A DNA stretch of 64,000 bases from Lewinellaceae bacterium (GCA_020636155.1 JACJYM010000006.1:62001-126000), one strand, 5' to 3'. Counted from the stretch's first letter, positions 14,309-24,460 are shown. The notes: generated from the sequence alone by a model not told the origin. Made by a program: numbers and translations.

Positions 14309-17294
14309 AAGCGTTCAATCCTGCAATTTCTCGCCCTTGGGCTAGTTTGTTTAATAGTGGTACTAAATCTGCCATCAAGGCGAGCTCTGCTACTCTGCGG
14401 TCTTTCCAACCCAACTCTAAGGGTGCCAATAAATCGGTGAGTTTTTCGCCATCAAAAATCATTCGGTGCAGTATTTCATCTATAAAGGCTTTTAGGCTAT
14501 CATTTTCCAACTGGTGCTTTTGAGCAATGGCTTTTAACTCACTGGCGGCTTTTTGGTCTTTAAATTTCTTGTACCCTGCGTGTATTTGTGCTTCGGTGAG
14601 TTTGTCGCCTATTTCTAAGGCATTGATATAGGCAATGATATCGTCTCTTTCGTCTTGAAAATTGGCACTCGAGCTCAGCAAATTAATGATTTGCTCTTTG
14701 GTCAATTTGATTTTTTGACTTGGTTTATTATGCAAATTTTTGGCAACGAGACCTATAATATAATCGTAATCGATAAAGGCAGAAGAAAAGAGGGCAAACT
14801 CAAAATCGAGTTGATTGACAGCATCGGCCGTATCGGGTTTGTTTTGAATTTCTTTAAGGCGTTTGGCAGTATCGAGATAGTTGCTCTTGAACGAACGGAA
14901 ATCCTCTGAGGGCAATATGGCTTCAATGGTTTCGGCTTGGGCTTCTACCAAGTCGGTATATTGGTCGAGTTGTGTTTTGAGGCGTTGTACTTCCTTAAAC
15001 GTATTGATGAATTGGGCACGGGCTTCATCGCCTCTGAGGTTGTCCACTTCGTGGGGTACACATTCCAATCCTTGTGATTCCATAAAGGTTTTGAGGTTGC
15101 CTACGGCTTCTTGGTATTTTTCAATAACTACTGGGGCTGCTTCTACCAGCCATATTTCTTTGGCTCGCTCCACATTGGCACCAGAGAACAAGACCATTGC
15201 TTTGTCCACGGCATCTTCCTGCTTTCTGAAATCCAAAATATTGCCTTTGGGTTTATTGTCGTTTATGACCCGATTGGTACGAGAAAATGCCTGTATGAGT
15301 CCGTGATACTTTAGGTTTTTATCAACATATAGCGTATTCAAGAATTTAGAGTCGAAACCCGTTAAAAGCATATCTACCACAATCACCACATCTATTTTGT
15401 CTTTGTGTGGCACGTCTCTGTTGGGGTATTTCTGCCATTTGATGCGTTGCTGCACGTCTTGGTAGTAGCCATCAAACTCGGTTATTTTATGGTTGGTGCC
15501 ATATTGGGCATTGTAGTCTGCAATAATTTGGGTTAGGGCTTCTTTCTTTTTGTTGGGTTCAATTTGGTTGTCGGCTTTTTCTTGTTCTAAATCCTCTTGT
15601 AGCTGTTCCACATCTTTATTGCCTTCGGCAGGAGGCGAAAACACACAAGCAATGTTCAAGGGATTGAAATCTTCATTCACTTGAGCAAATTCCCGTTGGT
15701 TTTGCTTGAAAAGATGGTAATATTCAATGGCATCAGAGATAGAAGAAGTTGCCAAGATGGCGTTGAATCTTCTGTTGTCTGTGGCTTTGTCGTGCTTTTT
15801 AAGAATAGCATCTATCACTGCCATTTTATGACTCAGGCTATTGATATCGGGGCTACCTTCTGCCGTAAAATAGTCGATATGAAAAGGCAACACGTTTTTA
15901 TCTTCTATGGCATTCGTGATGGTGTATGAATGCAATTCTTGCTTAAAAACGTCTATTGTAGTCTTATAGGAAGCTTGTTGGCCTTCTATGGTTTTATAAG
16001 TAGCGTTTTCATCAAAAATGGGTGTTCCTGTAAATCCAAAAAGCTGTGATTTGGGAAAAAACTCTTTTATAGCATCGTGATTGTCGCCAAATTGAGAACG
16101 GTGGCATTCATCAAAAATAAACACGATTCTTTTATCTCGCAAAGGTGCTAATCTATCATAATAGGTTTCTTTGTTGTTTTCCCTTTGCTTTACATTGCGT
16201 TTACTATTCTGATTGAGTGCTAAACCTAGTTTTTGAATAGTGGTTACTATCACCTTGTCGGCATAGTCGGTAGAAAGCATTCTATTGACCAAAGTGCCTG
16301 TATTGGTGTTTTCTTCTACACTACCTTCTTGAAATTTATTGAATTCCTGACGAGTTTGTCGGTCAAGGTCTTTGCGGTCAACCACAAACAAACATTTTTC
16401 AATATCAGGATTGTCCTTTAAAAGCGTCGAGGCCTTGAAAGAGGTAAGTGTTTTACCACTACCCGTGGTGTGCCAAATATATCCGTTACCTCTATTTTGG
16501 TGAATACAATCTACAATGGCTTTCACAGCATAAATTTGATACGGTCGCATCACGAGAATTTTTTGCTCGCTTGCCACCAAAACCATATAGCGACTTATCA
16601 TTTGCCCCAACGTGCATTTGGTCAAGAACTTATCGGCAAAGTCGTATAAGTGATTGATTTTTTTGTTTTGCTCATCTGCTAGAGTATAAACAGGTAAAAA
16701 CTGCTCGTCTGCATTAAAAGCAAAGTGTTCGTTATTGTTATTAGCGAAATAGAATGTTTTTGATTTATTGCTGACTATGAACAATTGCATAAAACACATT
16801 AGGGAATTGGTGTAGCCGTTTCCTGCGTCATTTTTATAGTCAACAATTTGTTGCATTGCCTTGTTAGGGCTTACTTCCAGTGTTTTTAATTCTATTTGAA
16901 CAACCGGAACACCATTGATAAGAATGATAACATCATATCTATGGTTGCTATTTTTGGTATTGATGCGAAGTTGGTTAATGACCTCAAAGTCATTTTTACA
17001 CCAGTCCTTAATATTTACAAGTGTATAATGTAAAGGTGTGCCGTCTTCACGAGTAAAGGTGTTCGTTTTTCTCAAATAATTAGAAGAGATGAACACATCA
17101 GGATTTACAATTTCTTCTTTTAATTTCTCGAATTCAGAATCGGTTAGGCTAACCCCGTTGAGCTTCTCAAATTTTTCTCGAAAGTTTTGTTCTAGAGCAT
17201 TTAAGCTTCTGATATCTGAACGATACGTGTATTTTAATTCTTGTAGCTTACCTACAAATCCATATTCTATATCTGCTTCTTTAACTACATCCAT
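14301..17294 (-). CDS. hsdR: Type I restriction endonuclease subunit R
   Basis: A 997-residue HsdR motor-nuclease. The N-terminal PD-(D/E)xK nuclease has D121 (RYDVII) and the E135-x-K137 pair in QIELKT. The SF2 translocase has Walker A HTTGSGKT at 275-282, DECH at 395-398, and FGFTGTP shortly after. The C-terminal helical domain contacts HsdM. The length is normal for the family. It is first in the operon hsdR-hsdS-RAYT-hsdM, and its ATG directly follows the TGA of a small XRE-like fragment. All key residues are present. Confidence 0.96.
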   Translation of the reverse strand: MDVVKEADIEYGFVGKLQELKYTYRSDIRSLNALEQNFREKFEKLNGVSLTDSEFEKLKEEIVNPDVFISSNYLRKTNTFTREDGTPLHYTLVNIKDWCKNDFEVINQLRINTKNSNHRYDVIILINGVPVVQIELKTLEVSPNKAMQQIVDYKNDAGNGYTNSLMCFMQLFIVSNKSKTFYFANNNNEHFAFNADEQFLPVYTLADEQNKKINHLYDFADKFLTKCTLGQMISRYMVLVASEQKILVMRPYQIYAVKAIVDCIHQNRGNGYIWHTTGSGKTLTSFKASTLLKDNPDIEKCLFVVDRKDLDRQTRQEFNKFQEGSVEENTNTGTLVNRMLSTDYADKVIVTTIQKLGLALNQNSKRNVKQRENNKETYYDRLAPLRDKRIVFIFDECHRSQFGDNHDAIKEFFPKSQLFGFTGTPIFDENATYKTIEGQQASYKTTIDVFKQELHSYTITNAIEDKNVLPFHIDYFTAEGSPDINSLSHKMAVIDAILKKHDKATDNRRFNAILATSSISDAIEYYHLFKQNQREFAQVNEDFNPLNIACVFSPPAEGNKDVEQLQEDLEQEKADNQIEPNKKKEALTQIIADYNAQYGTNHKITEFDGYYQDVQQRIKWQKYPNRDVPHKDKIDVVIVVDMLLTGFDSKFLNTLYVDKNLKYHGLIQAFSRTNRVINDNKPKGNILDFRKQEDAVDKAMVLFSGANVERAKEIWLVEAAPVVIEKYQEAVGNLKTFMESQGLECVPHEVDNLRGDEARAQFINTFKEVQRLKTQLDQYTDLVEAQAETIEAILPSEDFRSFKSNYLDTAKRLKEIQNKPDTADAVNQLDFEFALFSSAFIDYDYIIGLVAKNLHNKPSQKIKLTKEQIINLLSSSANFQDERDDIIAYINALEIGDKLTEAQIHAGYKKFKDQKAASELKAIAQKHQLENDSLKAFIDEILHRMIFDGEKLTDLLAPLELGWKDRRVAELALMADLVPLLNKLAQGREIAGLNAYE

Positions 17295-17402
17295 TCAATC
17301 TTCCTTTATTAATGTTTTCACTTCCACCTTTAAGATTTTTGAAATCTCAAATAGTGCAACCAAACTGTTCTGCCAACTGCATTTGTTGACTTTCTTCTTC
17401 AT
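17295..17402 (-). pseudogene. Possible XRE regulator remnant upstream of hsdR
   Basis: A 35-codon minus-strand frame (MKKKVNKCSW... to VKTLIKED) whose TGA immediately precedes the hsdR ATG. The segment LFEISKILKVEVKTLIK resembles the last helix of an XRE helix-turn-helix, the kind of regulator often found next to restriction genes. The DNA-binding helices are absent. It may be a decayed regulator or a leader peptide; the identification rests on about 17 residues only. Confidence 0.3.
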
Positions 17403-17899
17403 CTAAATCTGGTTTTTTGGATTAGTTTTTAATCTTTTTCATTCGGGCTACTAAAGTACAAAACATTTTTAATTATCTCACATTAAAAGCAATCATGTTT
17501 TAAGGATTAACCTTTCTTTCTACATCTTGTCACCATCAACCTATTCAGTGGAAATTATATTTTACTTTAATCACAATTCTATGAACCAAAATTGTATTTA
17601 TTTATCGAAAAAACAATCCCATCCACTTCCTATCCTTGTGAAATATTGGCTTGAGGTGTCGTATATTTTGATCCGTTAAGGTCATCATATCAAAAAGTAT
17701 GGGTTAAAGATAATGATTCAGATTGATATTAGAAAATTTATTTTGCCGAAAGATGCAACTCTTTCTTAGATGATACTTTATTCTCCCCGTTCCTCGAACT
17801 GTCCTAATAAAAGGACTGATTCAAAGGTAAAATGAAATACATCCTTATGAATTAAAAATCCACTTCCAAATTAACTAACTCATGAAATCTTTTTATTCT
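17403..17899. other. Intergenic region between hsdR and ggt
   Basis: About 500 bases without any supported gene, repeat or terminator. It marks the right edge of the restriction island. I see no direct repeats matching the left edge. Confidence 0.5.
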
Positions 17900-19615
17900 C
17901 TAATAACCCATTGCACAATCATCGCCTCTAGGATCAGCAGCGCCATACATGAGCCCATCGACGATTTCTATTAATTCGACTCTTCCGATTGCTCCATAAT
18001 AAGCTATGCCGTGTCCCATCTTTTTTAAGCTATCTATCACTTCTTCATTGAATGTTCCCGACTCAAAAAATATCGTATCTGGTCTCCATTGATGATGAAA
18101 TCGACCGCTATTCACAGATTCCTGCGGGGTAAATCCTTCCTGTGTCAGATTGAGGATGGTTTGCAAAACTGAGGTAATGATGGTGCTGCCTCCAGGGGTG
18201 CCTACCAAAGCATAACATTTATTGCCTTTGAGTATAATCGTTGGAGTCATAGAACTAAGCATTCTTTTTTTTGGTTCGATTTTGTTGGCTTCAGAACCTA
18301 CCAATCCATATAGATTGGGTACGCCGGGCTTGATGGAAAAGTCATCCATTTCATTATTTAGAAGGAAACCAGCCCCTCGCACGACGAGTTTTGATCCATA
18401 AGCACCGTTAAGAGTCGTGGTCACACTCACGGCATTTCCCTCTGCGTCAATGACATTAAAATGTGTGGTTTGGTCACTTTCTTCGAATACCCCGGAACTG
18501 ATGCTATCAGACGGTGTAGCCATCAAAGGGTTAAAGTTCGACATTCTGGAAGCAAGATAGCTGCTGTCGATTAAGCTGTCTATTGGAATTTTGTAAAAAT
18601 CCGGATCTCCTAAATGCTCGGCTCGGTCGGCATACACTCTTCGTTCTGCTTCGGCCACGAGATGAATGTAAGCCGTTGAGTGATAGGGCAGACTATCCAA
18701 ATTCGATTGACGCAGAATTTCGAGTAATTGAATCAAGGCTACACCTCCGCTGGATGGCGGGGGCGGGCAATAAATAGTGTAATCTCCTATCCTTTTTATG
18801 AGCGGTTTTCGCCATTTGGCACGGTAATCATTTAGGTCTTGTAGGGAGATGATGCCATCGTGACGATGCATAGTAGATACGATAGAATCCGCAACCCATC
18901 CTTTGTAAAAGCCATCTCTACCTTTTTCGGAAATCTGTTTTAACGTAAGTGCAAGATCCGATTGAGTTAATGTATTAGAGGATTTCCAATTTTCGATATA
19001 ATAGGGGTTTGATTTTCCATTTATTTCTAAAAGTTCTTCCTGTGCATTGGTCAATGCATTCACTTCTCGACTGGTCAATAAAATGCCATATTCTGCGAGT
19101 TTTATAGCTGGTGCCAATAATTTTTCCCATTCCAATTTTCCGTATTTTTGGTGAGCCTGCCACATCCCATCGACACTACCCGGTACGCCACAAGATAAGG
19201 CTCCAAGGGTGCTTGCATTCTTTTTCACGGTTTTATCCTCATTGAGATACATGTCAGTGGTAGATTTGAGGGGAGCCGTCTCCCTATAATCTAGGCATTC
19301 GGTTTTTCCATCAGCGCTGTGAATCATCATAAATCCACCACCACCTATGTTTCCTGCAATAGGGTAGCAAACGGCCAATGCAAAATGAACGGCAATAGCG
19401 GCATCAATGGCATTACCTCCTTGTTTCAGGATATCATTGCCTATCGTACTTGCCAGAGGATGTGCTGTGACCACCATGCCGTTTTGACCTGAGGCCTCTT
19501 TGGTAATGGGAGGTATATCAAAATATGTAATTTGTTTGCAACTGAATATCAGAATCGTTATGGATAGTATTAAGAACAGCTTTTTCAAATTGAGTTCATT
19601 TAATTTTTGAAACAA
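17900..19615 (-). CDS. ggt: Gamma-glutamyltransferase (glutathione hydrolase)
   Basis: A 571-residue GGT precursor, an N-terminal-nucleophile hydrolase that cleaves gamma-glutamyl bonds such as in glutathione. It self-processes before the catalytic threonine, here T383 in DQTTHFNVID, with the small subunit running from there to the end. The oxyanion GTPGGSTI motif is in the small subunit. The N-terminus is a signal with a lipobox-like IFSC, so the enzyme is probably an exported lipoprotein. The length is normal. It diverges from the PorV/PorQ-like gene across a short gap. Confidence 0.95.
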   Translation of the reverse strand: MFQKLNELNLKKLFLILSITILIFSCKQITYFDIPPITKEASGQNGMVVTAHPLASTIGNDILKQGGNAIDAAIAVHFALAVCYPIAGNIGGGGFMMIHSADGKTECLDYRETAPLKSTTDMYLNEDKTVKKNASTLGALSCGVPGSVDGMWQAHQKYGKLEWEKLLAPAIKLAEYGILLTSREVNALTNAQEELLEINGKSNPYYIENWKSSNTLTQSDLALTLKQISEKGRDGFYKGWVADSIVSTMHRHDGIISLQDLNDYRAKWRKPLIKRIGDYTIYCPPPPSSGGVALIQLLEILRQSNLDSLPYHSTAYIHLVAEAERRVYADRAEHLGDPDFYKIPIDSLIDSSYLASRMSNFNPLMATPSDSISSGVFEESDQTTHFNVIDAEGNAVSVTTTLNGAYGSKLVVRGAGFLLNNEMDDFSIKPGVPNLYGLVGSEANKIEPKKRMLSSMTPTIILKGNKCYALVGTPGGSTIITSVLQTILNLTQEGFTPQESVNSGRFHHQWRPDTIFFESGTFNEEVIDSLKKMGHGIAYYGAIGRVELIEIVDGLMYGAADPRGDDCAMGY

Positions 19616-19652
19616 AAAGTACTAAATTAATTTTATTTCCGTTTTGGAACTA

Positions 19653-19660
19653 TATTTTTG
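19653..19660 (+). promoter_or_regulatory. Bacteroidota -7 box for the PorV/PorQ-like gene
   Basis: TATTTTTG matches TAnnTTTG exactly and lies 21 bases before the ATG at 19682. Because it covers the TTG at 19658, that longer start is unlikely. Confidence 0.5.
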
Positions 19661-19681
19661 CAAAGTATAAAAAAAATTGGA

Positions 19682-20788
19682 ATGTCAATCTCTCGATTAC
19701 TTAAATCTATGCTCTCCATTGCGTTGCTCTTCATAATTAGTGTAACGACTCATGCTCAAGTAAAATTTGTCAATGAATTTTTAAATATTGGCGTAGGGGC
19801 GAGATCCCATGGTATGTTTGGAGCTGTCACAGCCTCAGAAAATGCTGCGACTTCGGCTTATTGGAATCCTGCGGGATTGATAGGTCTAGAGGCTCCATTT
19901 CAGTTAAATGCCATGCATGCCAATTGGTTCGGTGGATTGAGCAATTACGATTATGCCTCGATAGCTAAAAATCTGAATTCAGAGAGAAAGGCAGTTGGAG
20001 CTATTAGTATTATACGTATGAGTGTCGATGCCATTCCCAATACGCTACAGCTAATCGGTCCTGACGGTAGTTTTAACTATGACCGCATCACGGAATTTTC
20101 TGCATCTGATTACGCATTTTTATTCAGTTATGGTAGAGCATTGAATGAAAGTGGCAGTTTTTCGGGAGGGGCAAATGTGAAAATAATTCACCGGTCTATC
20201 GGTGATTTTGGAAAGGCTTGGGGATTCGGTGCGGACCTTGGTGTGAAGTGGAAAAAGTCAAATTATGCGGTATCTTTGATGGCCAGAGACATAACAACGA
20301 CATTTAATACTTGGTCCTTTAATCTTTCCGATGAAGACAAAGCAGTTTTCCAAAAAACAGGGAATGAAATTCCAGTCAGTAGTACAGAAATCAATTTGCC
20401 TCGTCTTGTAGCGGGATTTGCTTATTTTAATACGACCAAGAATTTCTCATACCTTTTCGAGTCTGATCTCAACATTTCAACAAATGGTACAAAATCAGGC
20501 ATTATTTCTTCCAAAAATTTGGCAATTGACCCAAGTTTTGGACTTGAATTAGGGTACATTAATAAGGTTTTTTTGAGAGCAGGATTGGGTAATATTCAAA
20601 GGGTAATCAATCCTGAAAATACAGAAAACACCAAGACCGAATTCCAGCCGAATATCGGATTGGGCTTAGTATTGGGAAGGTTGAGAATAGATTATGCACT
20701 GGCCAATGTGGGAAGTGTAAGTGGTGTCTTGTCATCACATATTTTTTCAGTTTCACTTGATTTTGTAAAAAGAAAAAACCCTAGTTAA
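19682..20788 (+). CDS. PorV/PorQ family outer-membrane protein
   Basis: A 368-residue exported barrel-type protein with a signal peptide ending in THAQ. The N-terminal pattern FLNIGVGARSHGMFGA and the AYWNPAGL motif are typical of the PorV/PorQ (UPF0164, FadL-like) family, which in Bacteroidota includes type IX secretion subunits such as PorV and PorQ. It is more like a PorQ-type relative than PorV, but the exact role cannot be fixed. I placed the start at ATG 19682, since the longer TTG start falls inside the promoter box. It stands alone. Confidence 0.85.
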   Translation: MSISRLLKSMLSIALLFIISVTTHAQVKFVNEFLNIGVGARSHGMFGAVTASENAATSAYWNPAGLIGLEAPFQLNAMHANWFGGLSNYDYASIAKNLNSERKAVGAISIIRMSVDAIPNTLQLIGPDGSFNYDRITEFSASDYAFLFSYGRALNESGSFSGGANVKIIHRSIGDFGKAWGFGADLGVKWKKSNYAVSLMARDITTTFNTWSFNLSDEDKAVFQKTGNEIPVSSTEINLPRLVAGFAYFNTTKNFSYLFESDLNISTNGTKSGIISSKNLAIDPSFGLELGYINKVFLRAGLGNIQRVINPENTENTKTEFQPNIGLGLVLGRLRIDYALANVGSVSGVLSSHIFSVSLDFVKRKNPS

Positions 20789-20877
20789 TCGCCTATTTTC
20801 CGTATTTGGTAGAATTATCTGCATCATTTGAACTTTATAATGGTTTCATTTGATTATTACACTGTAAACTTTAATAA

Positions 20878-21465
20878 ATGAACGAAGAAACTAGATCCAC
20901 GGCAGCCTCATCTTTGATTAGAAGTCACATGATATGGTCGATGGGTGCCGGTGTCATTCCTGTGCCTATGGTCGATTTTTTAGCCGTATCAGCGATTCAA
21001 ATGGATATGGTCAAGCAACTTTCTGCACTATACGGCATCGAATTTAATAAGTCAAAAGGCAAGGCTGTAATTACGGCATTGACCAGTACGAGCCTCGCCA
21101 AAATGGGAGCGAGTCGTATGATAAAAATGGTGCCGGTGATAGGTTCAGTTCTTGGTGCAGTGACGATGTCAGTGCTGTCAGGTGCTTCCACGTATGCCAT
21201 AGGAGAAGTGTTTAAAAAACATTTTGAAACAGGTGGTACATTTTTGGATTTTGATGCCGACAGGTTGAAGAAACAATACGATGAGAAATTTGAAAAAGGA
21301 AAGAAAGAAGCTGAGAAAATTCAAAAAGAAACCAAACAAAAAGATGAGGTGACAGAAACTTCCAACATGGTTACACAACTCAAAGAACTCGCCGAATTGA
21401 AGGAAAATGGCTTAATCACAGCCGATGAATATGAAAAATTGAAGGCCAAGTTGTTGGGGATTTAA
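20878..21465 (+). CDS. DUF697 membrane protein with SHOCT-like tail
   Basis: A 195-residue protein. Residues about 10-110 match the DUF697 pattern, with two hydrophobic segments (MIWSMGAGVIPVPMVDFLAV and VPVIGSVLGAVTMSVLSG). A lysine-rich linker follows (about 125-155). The last 30 residues (LKELAELKENGLITADEYEK) are a short C-terminal SHOCT-type helix pair. The function is unknown; DUF697 proteins often accompany GTPases or stress systems. Its stop touches that of the convergent small membrane gene. Confidence 0.75.
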   Translation: MNEETRSTAASSLIRSHMIWSMGAGVIPVPMVDFLAVSAIQMDMVKQLSALYGIEFNKSKGKAVITALTSTSLAKMGASRMIKMVPVIGSVLGAVTMSVLSGASTYAIGEVFKKHFETGGTFLDFDADRLKKQYDEKFEKGKKEAEKIQKETKQKDEVTETSNMVTQLKELAELKENGLITADEYEKLKAKLLGI

Positions 21466-21678
21466 TTATTGTTGCTTTTCCTCCTCGGCAGTCATCGAGA
21501 CATACATGAGTATGACGCCGCCGAACATCATAGCGATTTGGATCAATAGTTGTGACAATCCACTGAGTTTGTATAAAAGTGCAAATGGGATGAATTTTAT
21601 TCCCAAGAGGGATAGGATAAAATAAATAAAGCCGAATAAGAGTAAAAGAAAACCGATTAAAGTAAGATTTGCCTTCAT
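21466..21678 (-). CDS. Small two-helix membrane protein
   Basis: A 70-residue protein with two long hydrophobic stretches (about 5-27 and 38-62) and a charged tail EEEKQQ. I do not recognise the family. The frame ends exactly at the convergent DUF697 gene. Its membrane pattern and good ATG support a real gene. Confidence 0.6.
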   Translation of the reverse strand: MKANLTLIGFLLLLFGFIYFILSLLGIKFIPFALLYKLSGLSQLLIQIAMMFGGVILMYVSMTAEEEKQQ

Positions 21679-21755
21679 GAGAAGTTGAAATAATTTTTTG
21701 CAAAATTAATGGTTTGAATAGGAATTCAACCATCAATCGAAACCAGAAATCAAAA

Positions 21756-22163
21756 TTAATCTATATCATCTTCCCAATCGTAAAGTTCAACCTTATAAGT
21801 ATCTATCTCGCGACGGTCTCGTTTCGTAGGTCTTCCGGCACCTTTTTCTCTCACCTCGGCTTGGGCTTTCCCGATAAACCAATCTTTGTATTTGTTCAAT
21901 TCTTCCTCAGGTGTCACATTTTCATAACATTCGATGGCGAGTGCGGCACCCACTCTTTTATCGATTAACTTTAGGACTTTAAACCTAAAATCAAAACCAT
22001 TTTTTCGAACTCCGACCATATCTTCCATTTGCAAGAGGGTAGAAGGTTTCGCTGTTTTATCATTGATTTTTACCTTGCCACTTTTCGTTGCATCGGTAGC
22101 GATGGATCGAGATTTAAAAATTCTTACACTCCACAACCATTTGTCAACCCTGACCTTATCCAT
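21756..22163 (-). CDS. hslR: S4-domain RNA-binding protein, Hsp15-like
   Basis: A 135-residue protein with an N-terminal S4 RNA-binding domain (about 4-65, VRVDKWLWSVRIFKSRSIA) and a basic tail with GRPTKRDRREID. Hsp15 binds 50S subunits that carry stalled nascent chains and helps recycle them. The length agrees with the family. The start overlaps the end of the PPK2 gene by 8 bases, so the two are probably cotranscribed. Confidence 0.88.
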   Translation of the reverse strand: MDKVRVDKWLWSVRIFKSRSIATDATKSGKVKINDKTAKPSTLLQMEDMVGVRKNGFDFRFKVLKLIDKRVGAALAIECYENVTPEEELNKYKDWFIGKAQAEVREKGAGRPTKRDRREIDTYKVELYDWEDDID

Positions 22164-22911
22164 TGCCTTTGCTTAAATCTTCGATGTGCGGTAGTTGTAA
22201 GTTCATACTTTGAAGTGTCTCTAGCACCTTTTTGGCCACGAAATAGTTTCGATACCAACGCTGGTCGGCGGGTACAATATTCCACGGAATTGACGATTGG
22301 TTGATAGCATATTCATAAGCTTTCATGTATTCTGGCCATAATTTTCTCTCTTCCCAATCCGCAGGATTGTGTTTCCAGTTTTTCTCTGGTCTATCTATCC
22401 GTTCCTGAAGTTTTTCCAGTTGCCTCTCTGGAGAAATGTGCAAGTAAAATTTCAACACGGCAGTATTATTATCAAATTCCAATAATTCCTCAAAAGAATT
22501 GATTGCAGCCATTCTCTTGGCTCTTCTATCCGAATCTATCCAATTATGGACTTTTTGAATCAAAATATCTTCATAATGGGACCTAACAAAAACCATAATA
22601 TTGCCCTTTTGAGGTGCTCTGGCATGACATCTCCACAGAAAATCGTGTGCAAATTCTAGCTCAGTGGGTTTCTTAAAGCTGTAGGCATCGATACCACTTG
22701 GATTACAATCTTGAAACACGTGTTTCGTAGCGCCATCTTTCCCACTGGCATCCATGCCTTGCAAAACAACCAATAGGCTATGTTTTTTCTGGGCATACAT
22801 GACCTGCTGTAGTTCACCAATTTTTTTTGCCAGAACCTTCACTTCTGCTTTGATGCTGTGCTTACTCAAGTTTTTAGGTGCATGAGTATCTATATCTGAT
22901 AATTTAATCAT
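22156..22911 (-). CDS. Polyphosphate kinase 2 family protein
   Basis: A 251-residue PPK2 single-domain enzyme. The Walker A motif GMDASGKDG is at residues 52-60, and the lid region and RSHYEDILI are typical. PPK2 enzymes move phosphate between polyphosphate and nucleotides; this short class most likely phosphorylates ADP or AMP using polyphosphate. It precedes hslR with an overlap and follows the DUF58 gene by 16 bases. Confidence 0.9.
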   Translation of the reverse strand: MIKLSDIDTHAPKNLSKHSIKAEVKVLAKKIGELQQVMYAQKKHSLLVVLQGMDASGKDGATKHVFQDCNPSGIDAYSFKKPTELEFAHDFLWRCHARAPQKGNIMVFVRSHYEDILIQKVHNWIDSDRRAKRMAAINSFEELLEFDNNTAVLKFYLHISPERQLEKLQERIDRPEKNWKHNPADWEERKLWPEYMKAYEYAINQSSIPWNIVPADQRWYRNYFVAKKVLETLQSMNLQLPHIEDLSKGNG

Positions 22912-22927
22912 TGTTCGTTTTATAAAA

Positions 22928-23845
22928 TTATTTTGATTTAATTTTTGCTCTTTTTACTAGGTAGGATTGTAGTATTTGGTCAAAACCTTGATTAATATCT
23001 GCTTCTACAAAGTCAATTTTGTATTGTAAGCATTTCATTTTCAATTCGTTATAATACTCGTTGATTTTGCTTCGATAAGTTTCTTTGACTTGGTCACTTT
23101 GTAGGCGTATTTCCTCTCCACTTTCCATATCGATAAAGAGGTACGGCCTGTTTTCATAGTTAAAATCTATTTCGAGTGATTTATCCACGGTATGAAATAA
23201 GATGACCTCATGCTTTGCATAGCGTAGGTGCTGAAGTGCATCAAAAAGCTCTTTGGATTCTGCCATATTTTCAAACATATCACTAAAGATAATGACCAAT
23301 GACCTCTTATGTAGACTGTCGGCCAAAATGTGGAGATTTTCAGCAGCCGCTGTAGGTCTGTTGTTTTTATTATCTTTCAAAACGCCATCAAGAATCGAGA
23401 GCAAGTATTGATAATGAGTATTGGAAGATTTACATCGAGTGTTTTCATACAGCTTGTCTGCAAATACGCTTAGCCCGAATGCATCTCTTTGACGTCTCAA
23501 AAGGTTCATGAGAGCCGCAGATGAAAGAGCACTGAATTTTAGTTTGTTAAACGATTTGTCTGCTGGAAAATACATGGATGAACTGATGTCAATCACCATC
23601 TGACACCTTAAATTGGTTTCTTCTTCAAATTTTTTAATGAACATCTTATCCGTTCGTGCATATACCTTCCAATCGATGTCCTTGGTGGATTCCCCTTCAT
23701 TGTAGAGTCGATGTTCTGCAAATTCGACCGAAAATCCATGAAAAGGGCTTTTGTGTAAGCCTATTATGAATCCTTCGACGACTTGTTTGGCAAGCAATTC
23801 GAGATTGTCAAATTGCTTTAAATTATAATCTTCAAATATTGTCAT
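22928..23845 (-). CDS. DUF58 domain protein (MoxR-associated, von Willebrand A-like)
   Basis: A 305-residue cytosolic protein. The DUF58 signature KDIDWKVYARTDKMFIKKF is at about 55-73, and a MIDAS-like DISSS at 86-90 suggests a vWA fold with metal binding. Such proteins normally work with a MoxR AAA+ ATPase, but none is present here. The gene starts right after the thioredoxin terminator. Confidence 0.88.
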   Translation of the reverse strand: MTIFEDYNLKQFDNLELLAKQVVEGFIIGLHKSPFHGFSVEFAEHRLYNEGESTKDIDWKVYARTDKMFIKKFEEETNLRCQMVIDISSSMYFPADKSFNKLKFSALSSAALMNLLRRQRDAFGLSVFADKLYENTRCKSSNTHYQYLLSILDGVLKDNKNNRPTAAAENLHILADSLHKRSLVIIFSDMFENMAESKELFDALQHLRYAKHEVILFHTVDKSLEIDFNYENRPYLFIDMESGEEIRLQSDQVKETYRSKINEYYNELKMKCLQYKIDFVEADINQGFDQILQSYLVKRAKIKSK

Positions 23846-23853
23846 AAAATAAA

Positions 23854-23889
23854 AAAGCCTTTATCTCTTTCAACAAAGATAAAGGCTTT
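23854..23889 (-). terminator. Intrinsic terminator after trxA
   Basis: AAAGCCTTTATC pairs perfectly with GATAAAGGCTTT around a short loop, and the minus strand continues into a T-rich run (complement of AAAATAAAA). It ends the trxA transcript just before the DUF58 gene. Confidence 0.85.
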
Positions 23890-23909
23890 GAACTATTAAA
23901 ATATAATAA

Positions 23910-24227
23910 TTAATTTAAATACTTGTTAATTTTCTCAGTAAGTGCTGCCTTTGTTGTCACACCGACGTGCTTATCAACTTGAACACCATCTTTAAAAATC
24001 AAAAGGGTAGGAATGGAACGGATTCCATAATTCATAGATACATTCGGGTTATGGTCAACATTCAATTTTCCAATATTTACCTTTCCTTCATATTCTTTTG
24101 CCAAATCCTCAACGATAGGGCCTATCAATCTGCACGGCCCACACCATTCTGCCCAAAAATCTACTACTGCAACACCGGCGGACAATACTTTTTCATCAAA
24201 GTTTGAATCTGTGAATTCTAATGCCAT
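23910..24227 (-). CDS. trxA: Thioredoxin
   Basis: A 105-residue classic thioredoxin with the redox motif WCGPC (C29, C32) and the cis-Pro loop SIPTLLIF. It reduces protein disulfides in the cytoplasm; there is no signal peptide. The length matches the family. A strong hairpin terminator follows the stop. Confidence 0.97.
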   Translation of the reverse strand: MALEFTDSNFDEKVLSAGVAVVDFWAEWCGPCRLIGPIVEDLAKEYEGKVNIGKLNVDHNPNVSMNYGIRSIPTLLIFKDGVQVDKHVGVTTKAALTEKINKYLN

Positions 24228-24460
24228 TATAATTTTATTTTCTTTATTAATAATACGATTTTATAAATCATTGTCTTAACATTGATTACGGTTTAAAAGT
24301 TGCAGGAGTAACAAAAATTTATTTATATTATTTGAAAATGAAAATTGTAACGCAACTCAAATCACCTATGTGTAGACTCCAATACTATTTACAATTGATT
24401 AATAAGAAACACCTGAATTATATAGTTCTACACAAAAATAATATAAAGAACCATTATCAG

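Noticed and set aside
19658..19681. TTG start of the PorV/PorQ-like gene
   Set aside because: The codon lies inside a TAnnTTTG box and the later ATG starts a clean signal peptide.
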